9,527 bases of DNA from Gammaproteobacteria bacterium (GCA_029287815.1 JARFQK010000360.1:1-9527); one strand, 5' to 3'. Numbered from the stretch's first letter, positions 1 through 7,089 are shown. A program made the numbers and translations. Notes: generated by a model not told the origin, from the letters alone.

Positions 1-212
1 TACTCAGGCGACGTGTTCAGGTAGAGACTTTGTTTGCGGAAACGGGTGCTGAAGCTGGCCAGATTAGGGTCGGTCGTCGCCGCTGAAGACATCAGCGGGG
101 TCTCCACCTCAAGCACACCGCGACGGTCAAGGAACGCCCGAATGTCCTGAAGCAGCGACGCCCTCAGACGAATAACCTCTTCGGATGCCGAAGGCCGCCA
201 GCTAGCCCGCAT
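1..212 (-). CDS. epmA: EF-P--(R)-beta-lysine ligase EpmA, N-terminal part, cut by window edge
   Basis: EpmA (PoxA/GenX/YjeA) is a lysyl-tRNA synthetase paralogue that activates (R)-beta-lysine with ATP and attaches it to Lys34 of elongation factor P in the cytoplasm. Only the first 70 residues are present, read from an ATG at 212 towards the left edge. They match the start of E. coli EpmA closely: WRPSAS, then a helix ending in RRGVLEVETPLMS (class II synthetase motif 1 region), then DPNLASF and LNTSPE. As in the family, there is no anticodon-binding domain before the catalytic core. An in-frame TGA lies two codons before the ATG, which fixes the start. The preceding Shine-Dalgarno (GGTGAG) is close to the start and weak. 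The gene follows efp on the same strand after a 48-base gap with no terminator, so the two are probably co-transcribed and act on each other. The ATP and beta-lysine pocket lies outside the window. Confidence 0.93.
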   Translation of the reverse strand, partial: MRASWRPSASEEVIRLRASLLQDIRAFLDRRGVLEVETPLMSSAATTDPNLASFSTRFRKQSLYLNTSPE

Positions 213-260
213 TTCTCACCAGGATCACGGGAGCAGATTTACGAGCAATCACGGACGGAC

Positions 261-824
261 TCAGGCCCTCGACACATATTCGCCGGTTCTGGTATCGATC
301 TTCAGCACATCACCTTCATCGACGAACAACGGCACCTTCACCTCAGCTCCGGTTTCCAACGTTGCTGGTTTGGAGCCACCCTGCGCGGTGTCACCCTTCA
401 GGCCCGGATCGGTCTGGACAACGGTGAGTTCCGCAAAATTTGGCGGCGTGATCGATAACGGCGCACCATTCCACAGAGTCATCACGCAAGCCTCCTGGCC
501 TTTGAGCCACTTTGCGGCATCACCGACGGCGATGCGGTCGGCCGCGTGTTGCTCATAGGTTTGCGGCTCCATGAAGTGCCAATACTCACCATCCGAGTAT
601 AGATATTCAACATCGATATCCTCAACATCTGCGGCCTCGACAGATTCCGTCGTCTTGAACGTGCGCTCGAGCGTTCGCCCGGTTCTCAGGTTTTTCGCCT
701 TGACGCGATTGAACGCCTGGCCTTTGCCCGGCTTGACAAGAATATTCTCGGTAATCGAGCACGGATCGCCGTCAAGCATGATTTTCAATCCGTTTTTGAA
801 TTCGTTTGTGTTGTATGATGCCAT
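261..824 (-). CDS. efp: Elongation factor P
   Basis: EF-P binds between the ribosomal P and E sites and promotes peptide bond formation when ribosomes stall on consecutive prolines. The 187-residue product is full length (E. coli EF-P is 188) and collinear with it. It has a KOW-like domain I (about 1-64) and two OB-fold domains (about 65-128 and 130-187), ending in the family signature RTGEYVSR. The loop VKPGKGQAF puts the modified lysine at Lys34, the residue beta-lysylated in the EpmA/EpmB subgroup; rhamnosylated EF-P has arginine there. Both modifying enzymes are encoded on either side, which agrees with that lysine. The ATG at 824 is preceded by a modest AGCAGG ribosome binding site. The gene is probably first in an efp-epmA unit and is divergent from epmB. 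Confidence 0.98.
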   Translation of the reverse strand: MASYNTNEFKNGLKIMLDGDPCSITENILVKPGKGQAFNRVKAKNLRTGRTLERTFKTTESVEAADVEDIDVEYLYSDGEYWHFMEPQTYEQHAADRIAVGDAAKWLKGQEACVMTLWNGAPLSITPPNFAELTVVQTDPGLKGDTAQGGSKPATLETGAEVKVPLFVDEGDVLKIDTRTGEYVSRA

Positions 825-897
825 CTAATGAACCTGCTCTAATCAGAGCGCAATGATACCCGATTAGCGTTACGATCTCACGCCTGCGAATCACCCG
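825..897. promoter_or_regulatory. Divergent promoter region between efp and epmB
   Basis: This 73-base gap must hold the promoters of both outward-facing genes. Reading towards efp, a TATCAT hexamer (853-858 on the plus strand as ATGATA) is a one-mismatch -10 element, but no good -35 hexamer lies at 16-18 bases from it. Reading towards epmB, only a weak TACGAT (871-876) is seen, and epmB lacks a clear Shine-Dalgarno. The arrangement suggests joint control of the factor and its modification enzymes, but no operator palindrome is visible. Confidence 0.4.
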
Positions 898-1902
898 ATG
901 CACGACATTCAGCCGCAGCAAATCAAGCATCGCGCCGACTGGCAACTTGAGCTGGCCGATGCGATCACTTCTGCGAGCGAGCTGCTGCATCAGCTCGGGC
1001 TCGATCACCTCGATGAGGCGGTGTCTCGGGCATCCGGCTTCCCGATGCTGGTTCCGCGTGCGTTCGTCAGCAAAATGCAAAAGGGCAACGCAGACGATCC
1101 GCTGCTGAAGCAAATATTGCCGGTCGCGCTCGAGCATGACCCACGCGGATACACAGACCCGCTCGGCGAGCTCAACGCCATGACGGCGCCTGGTCTATTG
1201 CACAAATATCAGCGGCGCGTGTTACTGTTGACGACAGGCGCCTGTGCGGTTCACTGCAGATACTGTTTCCGCCGTCACTTTCCGTACGCAAACGCGAGGC
1301 CACGTCGCAGCGCGTGGCAGCAGGCCGTCGAGTACCTGAGCCGACACGCAGATATCGATGAAGTCATCCTCAGTGGCGGCGATCCTCTGGTTTTAGACAA
1401 CGAGAGACTCGGCCAGCTATTCGCTGCACTCGAGCCTGTTCCACACCTCAAGTGGTTGCGCATTCATACGAGACTGCCGGTGGTGCTGCCGTCCCGCATC
1501 GACGATGAATTGACCGCCAGTCTCAGCGCGCTGCGTTTCAGGACCATGGTCGTGATTCACGCCAATCATGCCAATGAGCTGGCAACCGCGGAGGCTGATG
1601 CCTTGCGCCGGCTGGCAACCAGAGGCATTACGCTATTGAATCAAAGCGTCCTGCTCCGCGGTGTCAATGACTCTGCAGCCGCATTGACCGCGCTGAGCAA
1701 ACGTCTCTACGAAAACGCGGTACTCCCTTACTACCTCCATATGCTGGACCCGGTTCAAGGCGCGATGCATTTCGAGGTACCGCAGCAGCGCGCTGTCAGA
1801 ATTTTGAACGAGATGAAAGCGGCCCTGCCCGGTTATCTGGTGCCAAGACTGGTGCGTGAGGTCGAAGGCGAGGCCTCGAAGACAGCAATTTTCACTATCT
1901 GA
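898..1902 (+). CDS. epmB: EF-P beta-lysylation protein EpmB (lysine 2,3-aminomutase family)
   Basis: EpmB (YjeK) is a radical SAM, PLP-dependent enzyme that isomerises (S)-alpha-lysine to (R)-beta-lysine, the substrate EpmA uses to modify EF-P. The 334-residue product matches E. coli EpmB along its length. It carries the 4Fe-4S/SAM cysteines as CxxxCxxC (Cys116, Cys120, Cys123, followed by FRRHFPY), the SAM-binding SGGDPL (159-164), LLNQSVLLRGVND (246-258) and HMLDPVQG (281-288). Near the C-terminus, EASKT contains Lys328, the likely PLP Schiff-base lysine. It ends a few residues after that lysine, as EpmB does; the longer catabolic lysine 2,3-aminomutases have a C-terminal extension, which makes the EpmB assignment firmer. 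The neighbouring efp and epmA support the role. EpmC, the EF-P hydroxylase of enterics, is not in this window. Confidence 0.97.
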   Translation: MHDIQPQQIKHRADWQLELADAITSASELLHQLGLDHLDEAVSRASGFPMLVPRAFVSKMQKGNADDPLLKQILPVALEHDPRGYTDPLGELNAMTAPGLLHKYQRRVLLLTTGACAVHCRYCFRRHFPYANARPRRSAWQQAVEYLSRHADIDEVILSGGDPLVLDNERLGQLFAALEPVPHLKWLRIHTRLPVVLPSRIDDELTASLSALRFRTMVVIHANHANELATAEADALRRLATRGITLLNQSVLLRGVNDSAAALTALSKRLYENAVLPYYLHMLDPVQGAMHFEVPQQRAVRILNEMKAALPGYLVPRLVREVEGEASKTAIFTI

Positions 1903-2020
1903 GCTACACTAGTAGTGATTCAGGTAACAACAATAAATAACGCAGCTATCCTGTTGTTTTGTATGTAAGAGTACAGGACAACATCGTGGCCGTAAAGGGC
2001 TGGGTGCTGTACTGACTGGA
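1903..2020 (+). promoter_or_regulatory. Leader region upstream of the PilZ-like/fimX pair
   Basis: This 118-base AT-richer gap separates epmB from the next plus-strand gene. No intrinsic terminator for epmB is seen. The stretch 1949-1982 holds an imperfect dyad with two alternative pairings: TCCTGT (1949-1954) with ACAGGA (1973-1978), or GTTGT (1953-1957) with ACAAC (1978-1982). No convincing -35/-10 pair was found, and the expected sigma-54 GG-N10-GC spacing is not met. The promoter for the downstream pair is presumably here but cannot be pinned down. Confidence 0.3.
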
Positions 2021-3847
2021 ATGAAACTACATATCCCCGAACAATCAAATCCCGCCAAAGACGCGACCCCAAGCCATCCGCGCAGGCTGAGAAAGTGGCT
2101 GGCCGAGCTGCCGTATTCGAACATGGGCGAAATAACGCGTCAGATCTACAGCGCGATGCGTGAACTGAACCGTCAGGCCATGCCCGCCAAACATCGCTTC
2201 GAAAACATGGAGCAGCTGCGCGAGCCGTTACGTAACATCTTCGATAACCTGGAGAAACATTTCATCAACCGGACACTGCCTTTGCCGGAAAAAAGCCGGA
2301 AAATTGTCTATCTGAACCTGTCATTACTGCAGGAAGTTTCGTACGGTTACAAGACCATCATCTACGAAGCGGCCAACGCGACCGACAAAAAGGTCGACGT
2401 TAAAACTCAGCAGATCGCGCTGTCGCGTGCGCTGCGCTATTTGTCTGAGCTGCTGTTGCGGACCAGTGAAATCTACGAACCCTACCCACCTGGGACCTGG
2501 CACGACTTACACCAGCTATACTGCTACGCCGAAAAGCTGGGGGTGCAGACCAAGCCCGTAATCGACAACGAATACATCCACGGCAAAGCGAGTATCGAAG
2601 ACTATTACAAGCAGGTGTTGCTGTTCGCGCTGGCCCGGCCCATCGCTATGCGACAGAGTGATACCGAGCGCGTCTACAAGAGACTTGCAGACTGGTGTAA
2701 TCTGGCAAAGCTGGGCACACGCGGCGACGAGACCCAGGTCAACCGCTTCTTCTGCGCCAGAGTCGATCAGGACCGCCCGCCCGATTACTTGTTGATGGAA
2801 GACTGTGACGGCTCTGCCGATATCCGAACGCTCGATACCTCCGAACTTGTCGAATCGATAAGAATAGAGATCAATAGCACCAAACACGACGCCGGAAAGA
2901 TTACCGTCGGCGAGCTGATTCCAGCTGAGACATTGCAGGTTCTAGCGCGAGCGTGGGGAGTCTGTGCGAGGCGCCGTTTCTCACGAGCCGACAGAAAAGG
3001 ACATATAAGAGCCGCGATTGGCCTGGTAAACGCCGCCCGACACATCGCCGGTAAAGTTGATCCAGACGAAGAGCAAGATGAACCCTATGTGGTCAAGACC
3101 GGCAACGATAAACCTGCCAATATCGCCCTTGAGTCGAGAGCCGAGGACTTTCAGGCCGGCAAATCAACCTATAACAGCCAGATGACGATCAACAGCAACG
3201 ACGATGACGCCTGGGACCTGGTCGCAAGGGGAAAAGTACTGACGGACACTTTCGTAAGAGAAAAGGAGTTTCTTATCGACCCCGAACTCAAGCTGAAAAA
3301 TGAGTATGACAAGCATTGGCAGATCGTGAATATCAGCGCCGGCGGCTATTGTCTGCACTGGCATTCCGCCACAACCTCCAGAGCGCAGATCGGGGAGCCG
3401 ATAGCGCTTCATGAAAAAGAGCCCGATGGTAAGGAAGTCTGGCGTGTCGGCGTCATCCGCTGGATGCAGTTCATCCGCAGGAGCGGTCTCGAAATCGGTG
3501 TTCAAGTGCTGTCGCCCAAGGTTTTTGCAGCGGCCGCTCAACGCAGCCACAGGCCGCACGAAGAGCCTTTCGAATGCCTTGTCCTGCCGGGCATAAAACC
3601 ACTGAAACAGCCAGCGAGTGTGATACTGCCAGCACACGCATTCAGACCCGGCGACAAACTGAAAATTACCGTGATGGAAGAAGAGACCACTGAGATCAAG
3701 CTGAATTCCATCAGAGAGCACACCGGTTCATTCACCCAATTTCAGTACACTTCTCTGGCGGAGGCCGAAGAGGCTGAGCGCGTCAGCAAGCAAAAAACGT
3801 CGGAAAAGAACAAAGATGATTTTGACGAAATATGGTCATCACTGTAA
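2021..3847 (+). CDS. PilZ-like domain protein of unknown function, upstream partner of FimX homologue
   Basis: This is a 608-residue soluble protein with no signal peptide or membrane segment. Residues about 1-310 are mostly helical, with a conserved-looking core (TLPLPEKSRKIVYLNLSLL at 85-103), and match no domain I can name. At 316-325 an arginine-rich stretch contains R318-xxx-R322, resembling the RxxxR that opens a PilZ domain. A Gly/Asp/Asn/Glu-rich linker follows (about 346-400). Then VNISAGG (Asn437-x-Ser439-xx-Gly442) fits the (D/N)xSxxG c-di-GMP motif, and VIRWMQFIRRSGLEIGVQVL (478-497) looks like the closing PilZ strands. A further beta-rich segment (about 515-580) ends the fold, with a charged tail. 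The PilZ call is motif-based inference. The next gene is a FimX homologue 15 bases downstream, so the two are probably co-transcribed, and a role in c-di-GMP control of type IV pili or surface behaviour is likely but unproven. The ribosome binding site before the ATG is weak (CTGGA). Confidence 0.72.
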   Translation: MKLHIPEQSNPAKDATPSHPRRLRKWLAELPYSNMGEITRQIYSAMRELNRQAMPAKHRFENMEQLREPLRNIFDNLEKHFINRTLPLPEKSRKIVYLNLSLLQEVSYGYKTIIYEAANATDKKVDVKTQQIALSRALRYLSELLLRTSEIYEPYPPGTWHDLHQLYCYAEKLGVQTKPVIDNEYIHGKASIEDYYKQVLLFALARPIAMRQSDTERVYKRLADWCNLAKLGTRGDETQVNRFFCARVDQDRPPDYLLMEDCDGSADIRTLDTSELVESIRIEINSTKHDAGKITVGELIPAETLQVLARAWGVCARRRFSRADRKGHIRAAIGLVNAARHIAGKVDPDEEQDEPYVVKTGNDKPANIALESRAEDFQAGKSTYNSQMTINSNDDDAWDLVARGKVLTDTFVREKEFLIDPELKLKNEYDKHWQIVNISAGGYCLHWHSATTSRAQIGEPIALHEKEPDGKEVWRVGVIRWMQFIRRSGLEIGVQVLSPKVFAAAAQRSHRPHEEPFECLVLPGIKPLKQPASVILPAHAFRPGDKLKITVMEEETTEIKLNSIREHTGSFTQFQYTSLAEAEEAERVSKQKTSEKNKDDFDEIWSSL

Positions 3848-3862
3848 CGAGATTAATCAGCC

Positions 3863-6001
3863 ATGTCTTTGAATGCCCTAGCCTCAGCGACGCCGAACGA
3901 AGCTTTCTCGAAAGATACGAAAATCAATCTCGTTGTCATAGATGATTCTTTCGATACGGAAGAGAAGATCGTCAGTGCCCTGCGCAATGAAGGCTACGCT
4001 GCCCGATCTAGCCGAGTTGAGGATGAAGAGGATCTGATCGAGGCCGTCAATAAGAAGATCCCCGATCTAATCCTGTATTCGACAGGTATGGAACTAATCT
4101 CGCTAAAGGAGACGTGTGAATGCATCCGCAACAACTTCGCAGATGATTTCATACCGGTCATCGCAGTGGAGAAAGGCAAACAGGAAGCGGCAGCAACCGT
4201 CGAGGCGATGAGGGATGGCGCGGTCGACTTGTCCTCGTATGACAGCATGGAACACTTGCTGATGGTCATCAATCGAGAGCTCAATGCATTACGCAGCTGG
4301 CGCAAAATGAACCGCCTGGAGGCGGCGATGAACGAATCGGAACGCCGCTGCGCCTCTTTGCTCGATAGTTCCCGCGATGCAATCGCCTATGTCCACGAGG
4401 GTATGCACGTTTACTCGAACGCCTCCTATCTGGAGCTTTTTGGCTTTGAGCATTCCGATGACCTGGAAGGCATGCCGATACTGGATATGATAGCCTCCAA
4501 CAACCGGGATGCGTTCAAGGCATTTCTTCGCGACTACATGCAGAAAGACGCATCGACGGAGATCCACAATACACACCTGCAGAAACCGGATGGCACGGCA
4601 TTTGACGGCCAGATGGAGTTTTCGCCAGCCTCGATCGAAGGTGAACCCTGCATTCAGGTCGTCATTCGCAAGGACAATATCAACTCTGAGGCACTTGAAG
4701 AAAAACTCAGGGAACTGAGCCAGCGAGACCAGCTCACTGGCCTGTACAACAGGCAACACTGCCTGGACGCGCTGGAGGCGGCGATCTCGGAGTGTGCAAC
4801 TTCAGACAGCACAGCCGGTTTGATTGAGATCCGCTTGGATAATTTTAGAGACATCAAGAATCGTGTCGGTGTCGTTGATATTGACAAGCTTTTTGTCGAA
4901 GTCGCAAAGCAATTGAAGCAAGTCAAACACAAAGGCGATACGCTTTCATTCATGAACCCGAGCTACACGATCATTGCTTACCAGCAGGACAAAGACACAC
5001 TGCAAAAGTATGCGGCGGAAATCCAGAGTGCGATCATGAATTTAGACATAACGATCGCTGATGAAAAGATCAACACGACATGCAGCATCGGCATGACGTT
5101 GATCGATAGAAACTCGCCGGAGACCAACGAGATCCTGCACCGCGTGGACAAGGTATCCGACGAAGCCGAGGCTGCCGGCACGAACCAGATCAAGATCTAT
5201 GTTCCACAGAAAGGCGAGCTTACGCGTCAGGAAGTTGATTCGATGTTCAGAGAGCAGCTTACCGAGGCGCTCAAGGACGATCGGTTTTTGCTCTACTATC
5301 AGCCAATCATCAGCCTCCACGGCGACACCGATGAGCGCTATGAAGTGTTTATACGCATGATCGACGAGGACACCGGAGACATGGTCATGCCGCAGGACTT
5401 TCTGCCCGCGGCCGAGCGCATCGGCATGTCGATCGCGATTGACCGCTGGGTGCTGTACAGAGTCATCCAGGATCTGATCACACGCGCACAGGAAGGCAAA
5501 CAAACGCGTTTCTTCATCAAGCTGTCAGCGGCATCAATCAAGGACGAAACCTTGGCCGAGTGGATTGGCTACCAGATCAAAGACAAAGGCTTGCCCGAAA
5601 ACGCGTTGGTTTTCGAGATCAAGGAATCCGTTGCGGTGACCAACCTGAAAAAGACCAAGGACCTGGCGATCCAATTGAAAAAGCTGAAGTGCGGCTGTGT
5701 GCTCGATGACTTTGGATCGGGCAGCAACCCATTCCAGCTGCTCGAGCATATTGATGTGGATTATATTCGGCTGGACAAGGCCTTCATCGAAGACCTCGCC
5801 GACAACCCGCAGCATCAGGAGATCATCAGAAAGCTGGCGGAACAGGCTGCCGATATTGGCAAATTCACCATCGCTCAGTTCGTCAAGGACGCGAACAGTT
5901 TGTCATTACTCTGGGGCATGGGCGTCAATTTCATCCAGGGCTATTTTTTGCAGGCACCCCAGCCCGAAATGAACTACGACTTCACCGACATTGGCGGCTA
6001 A
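3863..6001 (+). CDS. fimX: FimX-like REC-PAS-GGDEF-EAL c-di-GMP effector with degenerate catalytic sites
   Basis: This 712-residue protein has FimX architecture and similar length (P. aeruginosa FimX is about 690). The receiver domain (about 21-140) has the acidic pair Asp27-Asp28, but Ser73 sits where the phosphorylated Asp is expected (PDLILYS). A PAS domain spans about 160-272. The GGDEF domain (about 280-447) begins with RDQLTGLYNR, but its signature is NPSYT (365-369), so it cannot be an active cyclase. In the EAL domain (about 462-700), EAL is EVF (494-496), the metal-binding Asn is Lys553, the catalytic Lys is Arg636, and AEGVE is AQFVK (671-675). LDDFGSG (614-620) and IQGYF (691-695) are kept. 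Loss of metal ligands with the fold retained fits a c-di-GMP binder rather than a phosphodiesterase. In Pseudomonas and Xanthomonas, FimX acts at the cell pole with PilZ and PilB to drive type IV pilus assembly. It is the second gene of a likely operon with the PilZ-like protein. Confidence 0.88.
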   Translation: MSLNALASATPNEAFSKDTKINLVVIDDSFDTEEKIVSALRNEGYAARSSRVEDEEDLIEAVNKKIPDLILYSTGMELISLKETCECIRNNFADDFIPVIAVEKGKQEAAATVEAMRDGAVDLSSYDSMEHLLMVINRELNALRSWRKMNRLEAAMNESERRCASLLDSSRDAIAYVHEGMHVYSNASYLELFGFEHSDDLEGMPILDMIASNNRDAFKAFLRDYMQKDASTEIHNTHLQKPDGTAFDGQMEFSPASIEGEPCIQVVIRKDNINSEALEEKLRELSQRDQLTGLYNRQHCLDALEAAISECATSDSTAGLIEIRLDNFRDIKNRVGVVDIDKLFVEVAKQLKQVKHKGDTLSFMNPSYTIIAYQQDKDTLQKYAAEIQSAIMNLDITIADEKINTTCSIGMTLIDRNSPETNEILHRVDKVSDEAEAAGTNQIKIYVPQKGELTRQEVDSMFREQLTEALKDDRFLLYYQPIISLHGDTDERYEVFIRMIDEDTGDMVMPQDFLPAAERIGMSIAIDRWVLYRVIQDLITRAQEGKQTRFFIKLSAASIKDETLAEWIGYQIKDKGLPENALVFEIKESVAVTNLKKTKDLAIQLKKLKCGCVLDDFGSGSNPFQLLEHIDVDYIRLDKAFIEDLADNPQHQEIIRKLAEQAADIGKFTIAQFVKDANSLSLLWGMGVNFIQGYFLQAPQPEMNYDFTDIGG

Positions 6002-6019
6002 CCCGCATTTCTTTCTTGG
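6002..6019. other. Convergent intergenic gap with no visible terminator
   Basis: fimX and htpX converge with only 18 bases between their stop codons. No GC-rich hairpin followed by a T-run is visible on either strand. The stop codon of each gene lies inside a copy of the 9-base direct repeat GGCTAACCC (5996-6004 and 6018-6026), probably by chance. Confidence 0.4.
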
Positions 6020-6904
6020 CTAACCCATGCGCTGCAAGGCGGCAATTCGCTCCGACAGCGGCGGGTGGCTCATAAACAGTTTGCGCATACCCTCAGCAAG
6101 CCCGCCATTAATCCCGAATGCGACCATTTGATCCGGTAAAGTTGACGGCTCATGAACCGACTGCAGCCGTTTCAGCGCCGCGATCATCTTGTCTCTGCCA
6201 GCCAGGCTTGCCCCTCCGGCATCAGCACGAAACTCTCGCAGTCTCGAGAAGTACATCACGATCGCACTGGCGAGAATGCCAAAAACGATCTGGGCAACAA
6301 TACTGGTGATGTAATACGCCGGACCATAGCCGCGCTCCGTCTTGAACACCACGCGGTCGACGAAATGGCCGACCACCCGCGAAAAAAAGATCACAAAGGT
6401 GTTGACGACGCCCTGTATCAGCGCCAAAGTGACCATGTCTCCGTTAGCGACGTGTGACACCTCGTGGCCAAGCACGGCTTCAGCCTCATCCATTTTCATA
6501 CTGTTGATCAGACCGGTGCTGACAGCCACCAATGCGCTGTTTCGACTCATTCCGGTTGCGAACGCGTTGATGTCAGGTGATTGATAGATCGCGACCTCAG
6601 GCATCGAAATACCGGCCAGCTCGGCCTGTCGTTTTACGGTCGACAGCAACCATTCCTGTGTTCTGTCCTGCGGTTGTTCGATCACAACGGCTCCCGTCAT
6701 GTGCTTGGCCGTCCACTTCGACATCGCCAGCGAAATGAAAGCACCGCCCATGCCGAACACCGCGGAGAAGATCAGCAGGGCCTGCAGGTCCAGATCGACA
6801 TTGTTTTGCTGCAATAATGACTCAACACCAAAGATACTGAGCACGATACTCAGTACCACGAGCACCGCTATGTTGGTCGCCAGAAAGAGCGCTATGCGTT
6901 TCAT
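6020..6904 (-). CDS. htpX: Membrane-bound zinc protease HtpX
   Basis: HtpX is an M48-family inner-membrane metalloprotease that works with FtsH in clearing misfolded membrane proteins. The 294-residue product matches E. coli HtpX throughout. It has an N-terminal hydrophobic pair (about 3-25 and 42-62) and the zinc motif HEVSH (His147, Glu148, His151). The third ligand, Glu224, lies in EFRADAGG. Two more hydrophobic segments flank the protease core (about 158-178 and 197-219), and HPPLSERI sits near the C-terminus. The ATG at 6904 is preferred over an in-frame TTG at 6907: the Shine-Dalgarno AAGGTGA (6911-6917 on the plus strand) is 6 bases from the ATG but only 3 from the TTG, and E. coli HtpX starts the same way. 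A promoter candidate lies about 35-60 bases upstream. In E. coli, htpX responds to heat shock and envelope stress. It is downstream of parC on the same strand. Confidence 0.97.
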   Translation of the reverse strand: MKRIALFLATNIAVLVVLSIVLSIFGVESLLQQNNVDLDLQALLIFSAVFGMGGAFISLAMSKWTAKHMTGAVVIEQPQDRTQEWLLSTVKRQAELAGISMPEVAIYQSPDINAFATGMSRNSALVAVSTGLINSMKMDEAEAVLGHEVSHVANGDMVTLALIQGVVNTFVIFFSRVVGHFVDRVVFKTERGYGPAYYITSIVAQIVFGILASAIVMYFSRLREFRADAGGASLAGRDKMIAALKRLQSVHEPSTLPDQMVAFGINGGLAEGMRKLFMSHPPLSERIAALQRMG

Positions 6905-6927
6905 CAAGCTTCACCTTGGATTAGCTA

Positions 6928-6952
6928 CTATAGGGACAATATAAGGATTCAA
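6928..6952 (-). promoter_or_regulatory. Possible heat-shock (sigma-32) promoter overlapping the htpX promoter
   Basis: On the minus strand, TTTTGAA (its TTGAA at 6948-6952) is followed after 12 bases by CCCTATAG (6928-6935). This resembles the sigma-32 pattern CTTGAA, 13-15 bases, CCCCATnT, with two -10 mismatches and a spacer one base short. htpX is a known heat-shock gene in E. coli, which raises the prior. The sequence match alone is weak. Confidence 0.27.
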
Positions 6953-6965
6953 AAGGATTATTCAA
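6938..6965 (-). promoter_or_regulatory. Candidate sigma-70 promoter for htpX
   Basis: Read on the minus strand, TTGAAT (6960-6965) and TATATT (6938-6943) are separated by 16 bases, giving four of six and five of six matches to the -35 and -10 consensus. This places a transcription start roughly 20-25 bases before the htpX ATG, just ahead of the Shine-Dalgarno. It is the best promoter match I see in the window. Confidence 0.5.
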
Positions 6966-7089
6966 TTCCTCGCGAAAGGCGGCAAGTGAGGGATGTTGCT
7001 GGACCGCGCGGGTAACAGCTGTCAGATCCATCGACCGGGGAAGCAGAGGCGCTCGCATTGTTCGCAAAAAGCTACCGTGACTTGTTCCC

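Noticed and set aside
571..1137. Overlapping ORFs opposite efp (571-828 plus) and opposite the epmB start (772-1137 minus)
   Set aside because: They lie antisense to clearly conserved efp and epmB coding sequence, have no family resemblance, and are explained as shadow frames.
1904..1920. Small palindrome CACTAGTAGTG just after epmB as a terminator
   Set aside because: Only a 5-base stem around one base, AT-rich, with no T-run; it cannot form a terminator hairpin.
1986..2010. Sigma-54 promoter before the PilZ-like gene
   Set aside because: TGGC is followed by GC at 9 rather than 10 bases and the TTGCA half is absent.
3164..3721. A 185-residue minus-strand ORF inside the PilZ-like gene
   Set aside because: Long, but antisense to a gene whose own frame carries recognisable motifs. 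The antisense product is low in structure-like pattern and has no ribosome binding site that I can see.
5042..5503. A 153-residue minus-strand ORF inside fimX
   Set aside because: Antisense to the conserved GGDEF-EAL region; a by-product of codon bias.
6905..6907. TTG start for htpX giving a 295-residue protein
   Set aside because: The Shine-Dalgarno would be only 3 bases away. The ATG at 6904 has a 6-base spacing and matches the E. coli start.
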